A stretch of 64,000 nt of DNA from Lactifluus volemus. Lineage: Eukaryota > Basidiomycota > Agaricomycetes > Russulales > Russulaceae. The stretch is taken from NCBI GenBank assembly GCA_022376515.1, contig WTXI01000110.1:50889-114888 (forward strand), read 5' to 3'. The notes beneath the pieces were generated by a model that saw nothing but the letters and a program-made list of their open reading frames with translations, did no database searches and was not told the DNA's origin. Below are positions 1-11,479 of the stretch, piece by piece (within the stretch, counting starts at the first letter, position 1; each line of letters opens with the position of its first letter). Position numbers and translations under genes: made by a program.

Positions 1-267
1 TTTATGACTAGAATACATTATAAGTGCTCTAGGCTACGAAGTGAAAAGTGAGAGAAAACTTACCTCAGCGCGAGAAGATAAAATGCTGAGGTTTGCTGCT
101 GCTCTCGCGACAGGCTTAAATACACAGTATCGGCTATGGAGCCATGTGAAAATAAGACGTGCCCAAGTGCTCCCAAGTGGAGTAGAATCTACCAGAAAAT
201 AGTGAAGAGGGATAGAGGTAGACCAAGTAAGGTATGAAAGGGCAGAAAAAGGCTATAGTAGAGACGA
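1..267. other. Left edge, no supported gene
   Basis: I see no open frame worth calling. On the minus strand a GTAAGT-like donor (acttacc on the plus strand, about 58-64) suggests the interval may hold introns or exon remnants of the decayed minus-strand gene that follows. Nothing else is recognisable. Confidence 0.3.
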
Positions 268-1077
268 TCAGCTACGATGCGTCGATGGTCCATGTGCAGC
301 CACTTTAGGGCTGGTCAATGTCCATACTTTAACAGAAGCATGATTAGATGCTCTCACGACTGGTAGGCTTAAGGAATCCAGCCTAGAATCTATGAGGACG
401 AGAGACACCTGAGATCTACGACAAATATCTGTCTTTGATTCGCGAGATGTTAAAATGCAAAACATACGGAGACATTTGCTCTGACAAGGAACTCAACGTA
501 GTGAGGGCATGGGCAACCAAGGACATGTAAGAGGCGAGGGTGTAACTATTCAACCGCATCAACAGAACGCGGGAATCGTGTGTTGAAGAACTCACAGGTG
601 GGAATTCTCCTGGTCAAGAAAATATGAAGAGAATTCGTGAAGCAGTACAAGACAAGGCGATGCAATCTCTAGTTGAGACGGTGCTGTCTCTGGTTGTGAG
701 ACCCTTAGCATCGAGAGAGCTAACGATGCGTGATGTGGGGTGGATGGTAGCTGGAGCAAGCTTAGTCGATCTGGCATAAGGGAGCGTGAATGAAGAATAC
801 AAACAATACATCCACCCTGGACAAAACTTGAGAGACAGCACCATATCCCCCGCACTCGTTGAGCCAGTCGTCGTTGAGGTCGCGCAAAGCTGTGATAAAA
901 GTTATCTCGGGATGGAGATAAGAGGATGGCTCTTGTGCCTGGTCGGTTCGCGAGGTAAGTCAAGCAAAGATGAATGGGTGCAGAGGCATGATATGGTCCT
1001 TTAAGAAGCAAGGTGGTAAACTCGTGGTAGCGTAGGGCTTGGCAGCGGAAACAACGTCCGGTTTTAGCCTGAGCCAC
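268..1077 (-). pseudogene. Decayed unrecognised protein gene, copy A
   Basis: I do not recognise the product. Conceptual translation in pieces gives a hydrophobic segment around LLLKGPYHASAP, then an AILLSPSRD strand, a LVLLHEFSSYF strand and, further on, VSLVLIDSRLD. This alternation of hydrophobic strands could suit a RecA-like ATPase fold, but the link is weak. The same gene recurs at 40091-40830 with the same orientation and intron positions. Compared with that copy, this one has an extra T in a T run after the SPSRDNF codons (near 897), which shifts the frame. A typical short intron appears to end at CTTGCTCCAG on the minus strand. An arp2 remnant follows on the opposite strand. Both copies look like pseudogenes; the intact parent is not in the window. 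Confidence 0.5.
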
Positions 1078-1298
1078 AGTTTAAGAATCCGCATTTCACA
1101 TCCTTGTCCTCCAACCTCCAGAGTCATCGACTCGAGCCAGTCAAGGCAACATCAAGGTGCTAACCATTCATGCAAGTTGACAATTGAGCCTATCATCGTG
1201 TAACTCCTCCCAAGTCCCACCTCGCCAGTCGCGACCAAAGCTCCCAAAGCTCAACTCGGATATCACTGACCAGGCTATGGAAGATACTCGCGGATAGC

Positions 1299-2472
1299 CT
1301 GACACTCTCTACCCAAGGTGCGCCCCTTTCTCCCCGTCCCACCTATTCCTACCTCGGCCGCGTCACCATGTGCATGTGTAACGGGCTTTCGTCGTCGTCT
1401 TTTCCGCTGCTGCCTCGCTTTCGGCAGAGGCTGTCATGGAGATGCCGGCAGGAGGAGGGCTCGCAAAAAGAAAGGAGAGCAACGTCGATATTGAGGATTA
1501 ACTTCTGCAGGCCTGACGACCGGCGTTGTGGTCGACAGCGTGACGCATATCGTTCCGGTATATGACGGCTTTGCGCTACCTCATCTCATGAGGCGACTCG
1601 ATATTGCCGGGCGGGACGTCACACAGTATCTAATCAAGCTCCTACTCATGCGCGGGTACCCATTCAACCGCACGACCCAACTTTGAGACCGTTCGGGATA
1701 TCAAGGAAAAGCTTTGCTGCGTCAGGTATGTTTTATATTATCCACTTATGGATTACTCGCGTGCGTCGTTGAAACCGGCTTCTAGCTATGACCTCGACAT
1801 GGACACCCAATTGGCACAGGAGTCCACCACGGTGGTGGAGAGCTACATCGTGAGATAGACCCGTGACGTCTTGGCCTTCGATATCTTTGAACCTTCTAAC
1901 TTTGTGATGTCGCATTCGTCAGCTTCCCATGGCCGAACGATCAAGGTCAGCTCTGAACAGTTCGAGGCGCCCGCGTGCCTGTCCCAGCCACACCCAGTCG
2001 ACATCGAGCAACTGGGCGTCGCGGAGATGCTGTCGAGACGATCAAGAGTTTCGCGGTCGACATCTGGGCGAAGCTGTACAAGCACATCGTGCTCTCTAGC
2101 AGATCGAGCATGTACCCCGGCCTCCCTAGCAGCTTCGAAATAGAAATGAAGCAACTGTACGTCACGCGCGTTCTCAATCGCGACCCTTCGCGTCTCGATG
2201 TACGTCCAGTCCTTGTCTCTCGTCATCGTCACCTCTCTGTTCTTTCCCCTTCTCTTTTCATATGGCGCTGACGTGGCGCTACACTTTCTTTTTATCCCTT
2301 CAGAAATTCAAGATTCATATCGAGGATCCTCCGCGCAGGAAGCACATGGTCTTTCGGGGGTGCCATTCTGGCGGACATCATGAAGGCACGAGAAGAGTTT
2401 TAGGTATGAAGAGAAGAGTGGTACGAGCAGGGCGTGCTCTCGTTGGATAAATTGGGTCGTGGTGAAAGTTGA
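1299..2472 (+). pseudogene. arp2: arp2 pseudogene, 5'-truncated (unit 0)
   Basis: Actin-related protein 2 is a core subunit of the Arp2/3 actin-nucleating complex. The match starts at the LTLY-QG segment and runs to the C-terminal end ([14 protein letters not shown], then the LGRGES stop). Exons are separated by still-visible introns, including a long one ending in CTGCAG near 1511 and others ending at about 1783 and 1920. The N-terminal half is missing: the copy joins abruptly at about 1298 to sequence belonging to the upstream unknown gene. The nucleotide-binding loop DSGDG has lost three codons (about 1535), a lesion shared with the copy at 54056. A one-base change near 1680 and another near 2360 shift the frame. 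It cannot encode a working protein. Confidence 0.85.
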
Positions 2473-2872
2473 GCAGCTATGTAGACCGTAGAGGGGATGG
2501 ATGTTCTGGTATCATTACTTAGAGACGCCTTATCGTGGTTTTCAGAGTTACGAGTCAAGATGGCTCCCCATCTGGCAAGGTGTGGTTATCCGCCGAAAGA
2601 ACCAGCTCGAATAATTGTCGTTGTACTATCGATAAAACAATTGCTGTAAACACCACAACGTACGCACCACGTGGCGATTCAATATTCTGCGCAAGCTCTG
2701 GGGAATTGATTGAGCAAAAAGTCTACATACGCACTATTACAGACAGAGAAAGCACAAAACGACAGGGCAATATAAATCAAGAAAGAAGGATTGTAATAAG
2801 AGAAACTGGTACGGGAGTAAAATTGGGAGACAGTGCCGCGTGAGAGAAACATAGAAGTGAGCTAGTGAGAAG
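2473..2872. other. Inter-unit spacer, interrupted at 2873
   Basis: Non-coding spacer that follows every arp2 copy in the window and matches 35300-36090 and 44121-44510 closely. It ends at the TA where the nested insertion begins, and the same spacer resumes at 17044. No gene seen. Confidence 0.6.
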
Positions 2873-3104
2873 TACTAACCCTGCGGGGGCAATGGGCCAG
2901 TCGGGGGCAATGGGCCACTTCGAATTTCTCATCCAATTCTTGCTCAATCACGACAATATTTGACATATGACATCCTGTACCACATGCAAGCATATTCCGT
3001 GTGTTTTTTTGGGTAGAATTGTGTTATATAGAAAAACAAAAAAAATGCAGTTTGTCACACGAGTCACGCCCAAGTGCTGCGGGGTCTGAACTTTGGCTGG
3101 GGAC

Positions 3105-3271
3105 TATAAAGGTTTGGTCCCGTGTCACAGAACTGAATAGGACGATGTGGTACAGGGGTAAGAAGAATTATTATTGTTTGGGGGAAAACCCCAGTTATTT
3201 ATACATGAGTTTATGGATATTGAGATACCAAAACGAGCAGCGTGATGTAACTAGCGGATGCAACTCTTATA
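3105..3271 (-). repeat. 3' LTR of the non-autonomous LTR element
   Basis: Direct repeat of 16819-16986, nearly identical. It is flanked inside by a GAGGGGGAG polypurine tract on the minus strand and outside by the GGGAC target duplication. Confidence 0.7.
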
Positions 3272-4091
3272 CTCCCCCTCAGCACGCAAGCGAAGTGCCT
3301 AAGGTACTGGTAAACGAGAGCAAAAAGGTGTGTGATGAGAAAAAAGGAAGAGTGAATGAGTGAAAACTAAAAAAGGATGCGAAATATTATAGAAAGGGAT
3401 GATGATAGATTATGAAAAAAGGAATGGTAAATGAGAGAAATGAATAAGAGGTGAGAAAAGAGGGGCAATGAGACGTGTGTACAGTGGCACAGAGACTCCC
3501 CCTCACACGGAACGGTGCAAGTAGGGGCAGGGGCCAAGACAGGCAGTGGCACGGCAACAGATGGTGAGGTGGTTGGAGGGGCGGTGGAGGCAATGGTGTG
3601 GCAACAGCTGAAGACAGGGCGAGGACTGATTGAGGCAATGACGGAGGCAAGCACATGACAAATCAGCCTCTCAGCGGAAGGGAGAATGGATGGGAGTGGA
3701 GACAAAGACTGAAAGGGTGGTGGCATAAAGGGGAAAAAAGCTAGAAAGGGCGATGAGAAAGCTCAAGGGGAGAGGAAGAAGCAGTGAGAAAATAAAAATA
3801 CACAATAAAAAATGCCTGGTAGCGTGGCGAGGCAGCAATGGAGAAAGAAAGTAGAAAGGCTAAATGGGTGACAAATGGGCCCGGAAAGGGCGACTACGAG
3901 AGGGCCCGGAGAGGGCGACAAGCAGCCAAGAAGGGGAACAAGTAGGCGGCAACAGAAAGGATGGCAACGATGGGCGAGGATGACATCACGGAATGGGCAA
4001 CGGAAGGGCCCAGAATACCTGGAAAGGGCGAGGGTGACACGGAAGATGGGATGGTGAGGTAACAAGGGAGACTGAGATGGTAAGGGCGACA
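3272..4091. other. Non-coding interior of the LTR element (distal part)
   Basis: Purine-rich low-complexity sequence with many gggcaatg and ggaaagggcga variants. Open frames here are compositional and resemble no protein. Its continuation after the Gypsy insertion is 15112-16150. Confidence 0.6.
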
Positions 4092-4096
4092 GGAGG

Positions 4097-4611
4097 TGTT
4101 ACGGAATGCAGGACACGTTGGACCTTATGCTTTCCTAACCCGCTTACTCATCCTGATGACGTCCCGTCCACATTGTCTCTATTGTGCTGACTGTTCTATT
4201 GTTCTGATTGCGCTATTGTCTGTCCCAGTTAGTCCAGTGTTATTGTTCTGAGTCTCTATTGTTCTCGTGTTCTATTGTCTTAACTCCTTGCTTATTGTTC
4301 ACCCCAGTTTGGTAGAACAATTAGCGTACATTGTATAAGTAGGCCTCAGCTGGTAGCTTGTACCCCAGCTTCGGCTTTGACTCAAATCGACTGGTTTCCC
4401 TCTCCAGAAAGACAGAACTTCTCCTCTCCTCTTTTCCTCTCTTCTCTTACCCTCCTATACGCCCTAGCAGGGTCATCGAAGCTTGGTGGTTGTGCTACAA
4501 CACCACAGGACTCAGCGCGTCGACACTTGGAGTGTCCCTGAGCCCAGGTCTTAGGAGAGACCAGAACAACCAGAACCCTAGTTGGGACCCGGCCCTAGTC
4601 GAGCCGTAACA
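4097..4611 (+). repeat. 5' LTR of the Gypsy element
   Basis: 515 bp, matching 14592-15106. It begins TGTTAC and ends GTAACA, a perfect 6-bp terminal inverted repeat. A TATAAG box at 4334-4339 is the likely core promoter. I found no convincing tRNA primer site right after 4611, so self-priming is possible. Confidence 0.95.
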
Positions 4612-4635
4612 AAAGCCGAAGCTCTTCACCAGTAG

Positions 4636-4941
4636 ATGTCCACCTGGGACTATCTACAACAACCAATCTACCTGCGAATCAAAGAATTGTTGATTGACGC
4701 ACACTTGAACAAGAACGAGGCAATACAGAAACAGTATAACGCCAAACGAAGATCGGAGCAAAAGTGCTGGAAAGAAGTCAGCATTTCCTGCGTACGCACC
4801 ATCGGGCACTTAGAAACAATCTTGGGTGCAGGAACAGAATTGTTCCAATCTGAACAAGGAAACACGTTGATCCTCTATCTACCAGGGGATCATATCGCCT
4901 TTCACACGCAAGGCTGGACAGGAATAACGACGGGTCTTTAA
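4636..4941 (+). pseudogene. gag N-terminal part, out of frame with the rest
   Basis: A 101-codon frame that opens soon after the 5' LTR and is followed two bases later by the main gag frame in a different phase. The main frame stays open upstream of 4944 (reading back through about 4902), so the two were probably one continuous gag whose reading frame was broken by a small indel between about 4900 and 4940. No known motif occurs in this part. Alternatively it is a short leader ORF, but its position and the overlap of open frames favour a broken gag. Confidence 0.55.
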
Positions 4942-4943
4942 TT

Positions 4944-6620
4944 GTGGTCTGGGATACAAACGAAGACGACCTAGGAACTAGAGTCATTCCCAGAGAAGAC
5001 GACGACCTAACCATCGAACAGAAAGGGAGCATCAGATTCTTGGAAGATAGAAGACAAACGCACCAACCCTACCAGAAACCGACAACCTATCACTCCTACC
5101 ACGTAGAGGAAGGGTCAAGAACCAAGTACAGATTCCCCTGCGAATTCATCAACAACCGGTGGTACAACATCTATTGGTCGAGCAGCGAGTATTGGACCGA
5201 TCCTACGATGAAGTTCACCAAGTACGATTACATCCTCAATGAGCTAGCCCTCCCCCCGTCCATGCAAACATCAGAAGCCAGTGAAGATGAGAGCGAAGAT
5301 GGAGATGGAGCAACATCCCCCCAACAGGATTCGGCAGGAGGAAACTCCTCCTCTGATGACAGCCAAAACAGAGAACCCCCGCCCACGCAAGAGAACGAGG
5401 AACCAAGGCTGATCACACCAGTCACCCCCATAGACCACGCCATGAGTGCCCTTAGCATCACTTCGCCAACCCCCATATTTACTCGCTCAGCAACTCTGAC
5501 GCAGCCAACCCAAACCACGGCAATGGCCGGACCAAGCCAGGGTGGTGGAGGCGGTGGAGGTGGAGGCGGTGGAGGTGGTGGCGGTGGCGGCGGCGGTGGC
5601 GGTGGGGGCGGAGGCGCGGCAGCGGCAGCAGTTGGGGCCCAACCAGTTGCCCCTCCAAGAAATGGCTTAAAAGGGATTCCACCTACGCCGTTCAAAGGAG
5701 ACAAGAGTCTGTACGACGTCTTCAAGACCGAATGGAGGATGTACAAAGCCATCAATCGAAACCACGATGACATGCTCGTCCCCTACAATCGCGTCATGAC
5801 GATGCTAGGGATGGTCAAAGGACCTTTGGTGTCAGCATGGGTGCAAGACTACTTGGACACAATCGAGCAAGAAGTGGTCCAGCATGGGGAAAATGCAGAA
5901 ATCCTCTGGATCAATTTCGAAGATGCTTTGGACGATGCCTTCAAAGACACTAACGAAGAAGACGATGCAATCACAAGACTGGAGCACTTAGAGATGAAGA
6001 AAGGAAACCTGGCCCAGTATACGGCCGAATTTAATCGTCTCAGGAAGAAGGCAGGATGGGACGCCGACAGCAATGGCACCATCAGAATGTACAAAAGAGG
6101 ACTAGACCTAGGGCTCCTCACCAGCATGCTCAAACAAGTAGGGGCCAACCCAAACACCCTAAGAGGCTGGCAGGAGCTGGCCACTCAGCACCACGACGCG
6201 TACCAACAATTGAAGCATGAAATCAGCTTCAGGAAGGACGTTCCCCGGTGGGCCAGCCAACTCATGGCCAAGAAGAAGGAAACCCCTCCTCAGAAAGACC
6301 CTTGGGCCATGGACATCGACGCCACTAGAACCGACTCGGCCAAGGCGGATGAGAAGCAGAGGCTGAGGAGGGAGGGGCGGTGTTTCTTCTGCAAAGAGCA
6401 GGGCCACCTCTCCAGGGATTGCCCTAAAAAGAAAGGACAAAACAATCCCAAACCGCCACAGCAGCCCAGGGCTAGAGTCAACAAGAAGGAGGATGACGAA
6501 GCCACACAAGTCGGTGACGACGAAGACCCCATCCAGATGCTCAGAAGCATCAGAGCCAAGATTGGGAAAGGAGCCTTCAACGGCGCCCTGGATGGACTGG
6601 TGGAAGAAGAGGATTTTTGA
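4944..6620 (+). CDS. gag polyprotein (main part) of the Gypsy element
   Basis: Structural protein that packages the element RNA into virus-like particles in the cytoplasm. The frame gives 558 codons but the first is GTG, so the true start lies upstream in the broken 5' part. Residues about 115-190 are acidic and Pro/Ser-rich, then comes a run of about 26 glycines followed by alanines (about residues 200-230). The retrotransposon gag domain (about 250-430) follows, and a C-terminal zinc knuckle of the CX2CX4HX4C form (CFFCKEQGHLSRDC, about 480-493). The stop TGA overlaps the start of the pol frame, which is in the -1 phase, so pol is probably made by ribosomal frameshifting. Confidence 0.9.
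   Translation: MVWDTNEDDLGTRVIPREDDDLTIEQKGSIRFLEDRRQTHQPYQKPTTYHSYHVEEGSRTKYRFPCEFINNRWYNIYWSSSEYWTDPTMKFTKYDYILNELALPPSMQTSEASEDESEDGDGATSPQQDSAGGNSSSDDSQNREPPPTQENEEPRLITPVTPIDHAMSALSITSPTPIFTRSATLTQPTQTTAMAGPSQGGGGGGGGGGGGGGGGGGGGGGGGGAAAAAVGAQPVAPPRNGLKGIPPTPFKGDKSLYDVFKTEWRMYKAINRNHDDMLVPYNRVMTMLGMVKGPLVSAWVQDYLDTIEQEVVQHGENAEILWINFEDALDDAFKDTNEEDDAITRLEHLEMKKGNLAQYTAEFNRLRKKAGWDADSNGTIRMYKRGLDLGLLTSMLKQVGANPNTLRGWQELATQHHDAYQQLKHEISFRKDVPRWASQLMAKKKETPPQKDPWAMDIDATRTDSAKADEKQRLRREGRCFFCKEQGHLSRDCPKKKGQNNPKPPQQPRARVNKKEDDEATQVGDDEDPIQMLRSIRAKIGKGAFNGALDGLVEEEDF
5540..5629 (+). repeat. GGN trinucleotide repeat (poly-Gly/poly-Ala) in gag
   Basis: About 26 consecutive Gly codons (mixed GGT, GGA, GGC) followed by Ala codons. 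The codon mixture is older than a pure slippage tract would be. It forms a flexible linker between the acidic N-terminal part and the capsid-like domain. The antisense frame reads as polyproline and is a shadow. Confidence 0.85.
6611..6620 (+). promoter_or_regulatory. Probable -1 frameshift site between gag and pol
   Basis: The gag frame reads GAT TTT TGA at 6612-6620. A run of five T (6614-6618) directly before the stop lets ribosomes slip back one base into the pol frame, which is open across this point. A downstream RNA structure was not modelled. Confidence 0.45.
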
Positions 6621-9007
6621 ATGGCTCGACCCGTGCAGCCTGGGTGCGAGCCTGTCTTACTCAAATATGTCGTATCTCGAGAACCAATACACTGGACATT
6701 CCCCTATTGTTCACGAGTGCGACCAAGACGGCTGCTGAAAAAGCATTACTCGACAGTGGTGCTACAGAAAACTTCATCGACCCAAGGATGGTGGAAAAAC
6801 TAGGCCTGGGATCCATAGACCTCCAGGAACCACGAACAGTGTTCAACGTAGACGGGACGGAAAATCAAGACGGTAAAATCACCAGCTACTGCCTCCTCAA
6901 CATCCTCAAGGGACGCAGAGAAGCCGCGCAAATCTTTTACATCACAAATTTAGGCGAAGATCGAATTATCTTGGGGTATCCCTGGTTACGGGAGTTCGAC
7001 CCACAGATCAATTGGAAGGAAGGAAAAGTCCGAGGCCCACCCATTAAACTCTCCACCACGGGACGAAGTTGGAAGTTAAAGTGGGCAGCACGAAGAATGA
7101 AAGTATGCAAATCAAGTTTCAGCCAGCAATGGGCACAGCGAGAAGGGAAAGGGCAAAACAAGGTAACGGTCCCAGAGCAATTCCAAAAATATGCCAAAGT
7201 CTTCTCAGAAGAAGAGGCAAAACGTTTTCCCCCTTCGCGCCCGGAGGACCTGGTTATCACCCTGCTGCCGGACGCGCCAAAAACCATCAATTGCAAAACC
7301 TACAAGTTAACGGCGGAAGAGACCAAGTCCATGAGAACGTTCCTTATGGAACAGCAGGCCAAGGGATATGTCACCAGGTCGAAATCCGCGTGGTCCAGCC
7401 CTTTCTTCTACATCAAGAAACAGGACGGGAAGCTACGACCAGTTTACGACTATAGAAAAGTGAACGAATGGACGGTGAAAGATGTGTATCCCCTCCCCCG
7501 CATCGACACAATCTTCGATCAAATGGGAGATGCCAAACTAATGTCCAAATTTGACATTAGGGATGGATACTATAACATTCGAATTCATCCAGATAGCCAA
7601 TGGATCACGGCGGTGAAGACGGATGAGGGGCTATTCGAAGCTAAAGTTATGCCCTTTGGGTTGTGCAATGCACCCGCCGCCTTCCAGAGGATGGCGGATC
7701 GCATCTTTGCTAACCTAAAAAAGAAATACCCCCGCTGGGTCCATTGGTACCTGGACGACTTCCTCATCGTGACCCCCGACAACCCAGAATTACACGATCA
7801 AATCACCAAAGAATATCTGGAAATTCTGGAAAAAGAGTCGCTCTTCCTGAAACCAGAGAAATGCCAGTTCGCCAAAAGAGAAATCGAATTCCTGGGATAC
7901 GTGATCGACCAAGGCACTATTCGCATTGACCCTAGCAAGAAACACGGGCTAGAGGAGTGGCCGCGCCAGCTGAAGTCAGTACGAGAAGTCTGCAGTACGC
8001 TCGGGGTCTTGGGCTACCAACGGCAGTTTATTCCAGGGTTTGCCAATGTCGCTAGACCTCTAACCAACCTATTGAAAAAGACCACCAAGTTCGAGTGGAC
8101 AGAGGAATGTACGCAGGTGGTGGATCAACTAATTAAGGCAGTCACTAGCGATCCAGTCCTACAGAGGCCTAACTTGGCAGAACCATTTGTCTTAGAAGTG
8201 GACGCTTCGCAATACGCCAGTGGAGCGATTCTCCATCAACCCGACAAGGATCAAAAGTTGCGCCCTGTGGGATACTACTCGCGAACATTCAACCAAGCCG
8301 AAAGAAACTACGATATCCATGATCAGGAACTATTAGCCATGATCCGAGGGTTGGAGCATTGGCGACACCTCCTGCTAAGCTCCCCACACGTCATTACAGT
8401 TGTCAGCGATCACGCAAACCTCCAGTACTATTGGGAGGCCCACAAGATTAGTAGACGGGTGGCGCGCTACATCCCAAAGATGGCGGAGTACAACATGAAG
8501 ATCGTACACCGGCCTGGAAAGACTAACAAAGCTGACCCACTGTCGCGGCGACCGGGGTGTGATCAAGGGGAGAGCGATCACGAAGATGTGCTGGTCCTAC
8601 CCCTGGAACTTTTTGTACGACTGTTCACCGAAGAGCAGTCCCTGGAGCAGGAAGTGGAACGAGCCCAAGAACGGCACCAGCAACAGCTAGAAGAATGGAC
8701 AAAGACAGAAGGAGTGCGAAGGCACCAAACACGCTTTGGAACCAAGTGGTACCACCACGACCGGCTGGCGGTTCCAGAAGACCCCACAGTGCACCGAAAC
8801 ATCCTGCAAATGTACCACGACCACAAGATGGCAGGGCACCCAGGGATCATGAGAACTTGGTCCACGATCGCCAAGGACTACTGGTGGCCCACAATGAGAA
8901 CGTTCATCACCAAATACGTGCAAGGGTGTGCAACTTGCCAAAGCACCAAGAGCGGCACGACCAGACCTAAAGTCCCCTTGGTGCCCATACCCCCGAAACA
9001 ACACATA
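6617..9007 (+). pseudogene. pol, N-terminal three quarters: protease, RT, RNase H, integrase zinc domain
   Basis: Polyprotein for reverse transcription and integration. In order: aspartic protease with LLDSGA (about residue 46); reverse transcriptase with MPFGLCNAPAAFQ and the catalytic YLDD (residues 378-381); RNase H starting near EVDAS (about 528); and the integrase HHCC zinc-binding domain (His pair near 733-740, CATC near 774). The natural reading frame ends at 9007 where the palindromic element begins. The remaining eight codons to the stop at 9031 come from the insert. The rest of pol resumes after 12230. The domain order RT, RNase H, integrase is diagnostic of Ty3/Gypsy. The frame has no other lesions, so the break is recent. 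Confidence 0.93.
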
Positions 9008-9179
9008 GTCAAACTACAATGTATCGAATGAATCGCTCAGCGAAGCCATACAATGTATCGACTCAATCGGGGCCAGCGCGCCCGCTAGTCATCCAGCGGA
9101 CATACCATATTAGGAAGAGTGGCAGTGGCCTTTTGGCTTACACATCACTGTTGCCGATGCCACTACCACTGCTACCATT

Positions 9180-9780
9180 GCCAGTCCTACCAACACTGCT
9201 GCTGCCGATGCCTGCCACTGCTGATGTCTGCCATTGCTGGTCCTACCGACACTGCCGCTGCCTATGTCTGCCGATGTCTACCACTGCCGATATCTGCTGC
9301 TGCCGATGTCTGCCATTGCCGGTCCTACTGACACTGCCACTGCCGACTTCTGCTGCTGCCAGTCCTACTGACACTGCTGCTGCCGACACCTGCCGCTGCC
9401 GATGTCTGCTGCTGCTGATATCTGCCATTGCCAGTCCTACCGACACTGCCGCTGCCAACGTCTGCCGCTGCCAACGTCTGCCGCTGCCGACGTCTGCCAC
9501 TGCCGATATCTGCTATTGCCAGTCCTACCGACACTGCTGCTGCCGACTTCTGCTGCTGCCAGTCCTACTGACACTGCCGCCGCCAACATCTGCCACTGCC
9601 GATGTCTGCCGATGTCTGCCACTGCCGATGTCTGCTGCTGCCGATGTCTGCTGCTGCCGATATCTGCCATTGCCGGTCCTACCGACACTGCTGCTGCCGA
9701 TGTCTGCCATTGCCGGTCCTGCCGACACTGCCGACGCTGCTGCCGATGCCGATGGCAAAGTTTCAGATGCTGCTGATGCT
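9180..9780 (+). repeat. Short tandem repeats, left arm
   Basis: Imperfect repeats of about 12 bp of the form TGCCGATGTCTGC with TGCTGC variants, interspersed with a longer block ending in tcctaccgacactgc. The mirror image is at 11480-12060. All frames on this strand are open and give Cys/His/Ser-rich low-complexity peptides. Confidence 0.85.
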
Positions 9781-9847
9781 GCTGCCTATGTGCATGTCAA
9801 TGGCAAATTCATGCTCTCTACATTGTTATTGTACAGATCTGTACTTG

Positions 9848-10483
9848 CCATTTACTTCACAGAATACTAGTGCTTATGCCAATGCCATTGCCGGTCCTAC
9901 CGACACTGCCGATGCCACTGCTGATGCCGATGGCAAAGTTTCAGATGCTGCCAATGCCACTGCATATGTGCATGCTAATGGCAAATCTATGCTCTCTACA
10001 TTATTGTTGTACTTGCCATTTACTTCACAGAATGCTAGTGCTTATGCCAATGCCATTGCCGGTCCTACCGACACTGCCGATGCCGTTGCCAATGCCAATG
10101 GCAAAGTTTCAGATGCTGCCGATGCTTCTGCCTATGTGCATGCCAGTGGCAAATCTACCCCCTCTATATTATCATTGTACTTGCCATTTACTTCACAGAA
10201 TACTAGTGCTTATGCCAATGTCATTGCCGGTCCTACCGACACTGCCGATGCCACTGCCGATGCCGATGGCAAATTTTCAGATGCTGCCAATGCCACTGCC
10301 TATGTGCATGCCAATGGCAAATCTATGCCCTCTACATTATCATTGTACTTGCCATTTACTTCACAGAATACTAGTATTTATGTCGATGCCATTGTCAGTC
10401 CTACTGACACTGCCGATGCTGCTTCTGATGCCGATGGCAAAGTTTTAGATGTTGCCAATGCCAGTGCCAATGGCATTGGCATA
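9848..10483 (+). repeat. 168-bp tandem repeats, left arm
   Basis: The anchor ccatttacttcacagaa occurs at 9848, 10016, 10184 and 10352, exactly 168 bp apart. Because 168 is divisible by three, frames stay open through the array and repeat a 56-residue unit. Confidence 0.95.
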
Positions 10484-11400
10484 CGTACTAGTATTCTGTG
10501 AAGTAAATGGCAAGTATAATGATAATATAGAGAGGGTAGATTTGCCATTGGCATGCACATAGGCAGAAGCATTGGCAGCATCTGAAACTTAGCCATCAGC
10601 ATTGGCAACGGCATCGGCAGTGTCGGTAGGACCAGCAATGACATTGGCATAAGCACTAGTATTCTGTGAAGTAAATGGCAAGTACAATGATAATATAGAG
10701 GGGGTAGATTTGCCACTGGCATGCACATAGGCAGAAGCATCGGCAGCATCTGAAACTTTGCCATCGGCATCGGCAACGGCATCGGCAGTGTCGGTAGAAC
10801 CGGCAATGGCATTGGCATAAGCACTAGCATTCTGTGAAGTAAATGGCAAGTACAATGATAATGTAGAGGGCATAGATTTGCCATTGGCAAGTACAATGAT
10901 AATGTAGAGGGCATAGATTTGCCATTGGCATGCACATAGGCAGTGGCATCGGCAGCATCTGAAAATTTGCCATCGGCATCGGCAGTGGCATCGGCAGTGT
11001 CGGTAGGACCGGCAATGACATTGGCATAAGCACTAGTATTCTGTGAAGTAAATGGCAAGTACAATGATAATATAGAGGGGGTAGATTTGCCACTGGCATG
11101 CACATAGGCAGAAGCATCGGCAGCATCTGAAACTTTGCCATTGGCATTGGCAACGGCATCGGCAGTGTCGGTAGGACCGGCAATGGCATTGGCATAAGCA
11201 CTAGCATTCTGTGAAGTAAATGGCAAGTACAACAATAATGTAGAGAGCATAGATTTGCCATTAGCATGCACATATGCAGTGGCATTGGCAGCATCTGAAA
11301 CTTTGCCATCAGCATCAGCAGTGGCATCGGCAGTGTCGGTAGGACCGGCAATGGCATTGGCATAAGCACTAGTATTCTGTGAAGTAAATGGCAAGTACAG
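10484..11400 (-). repeat. 168-bp tandem repeats, right arm (inverted)
   Basis: The reverse-complement anchor tctgtgaagtaaatgg occurs at 10495, 10663, 10831, 11040, 11208 and 11376. Spacing is 168 bp except 10831-11040, which is 209 bp because a 41-bp stretch near 10870-10920 is duplicated. There are six units here against four in the left arm, so the arms expanded unequally. Confidence 0.95.
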
Positions 11401-11479
11401 ATCTGTACAATAACAATGTAGAGAGCATGAATTTGCCATTGACATGCACATAGGCAGCAGCATCAGCAGCATCTGAAAC

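Noticed and set aside
5228..5773. Polyproline protein on the minus strand
   Set aside because: Antisense shadow of the poly-Gly gag segment.
9848..11400. CRISPR-like array
   Set aside because: Repeats are contiguous 168-bp units without unique spacers, in a eukaryotic transposon.
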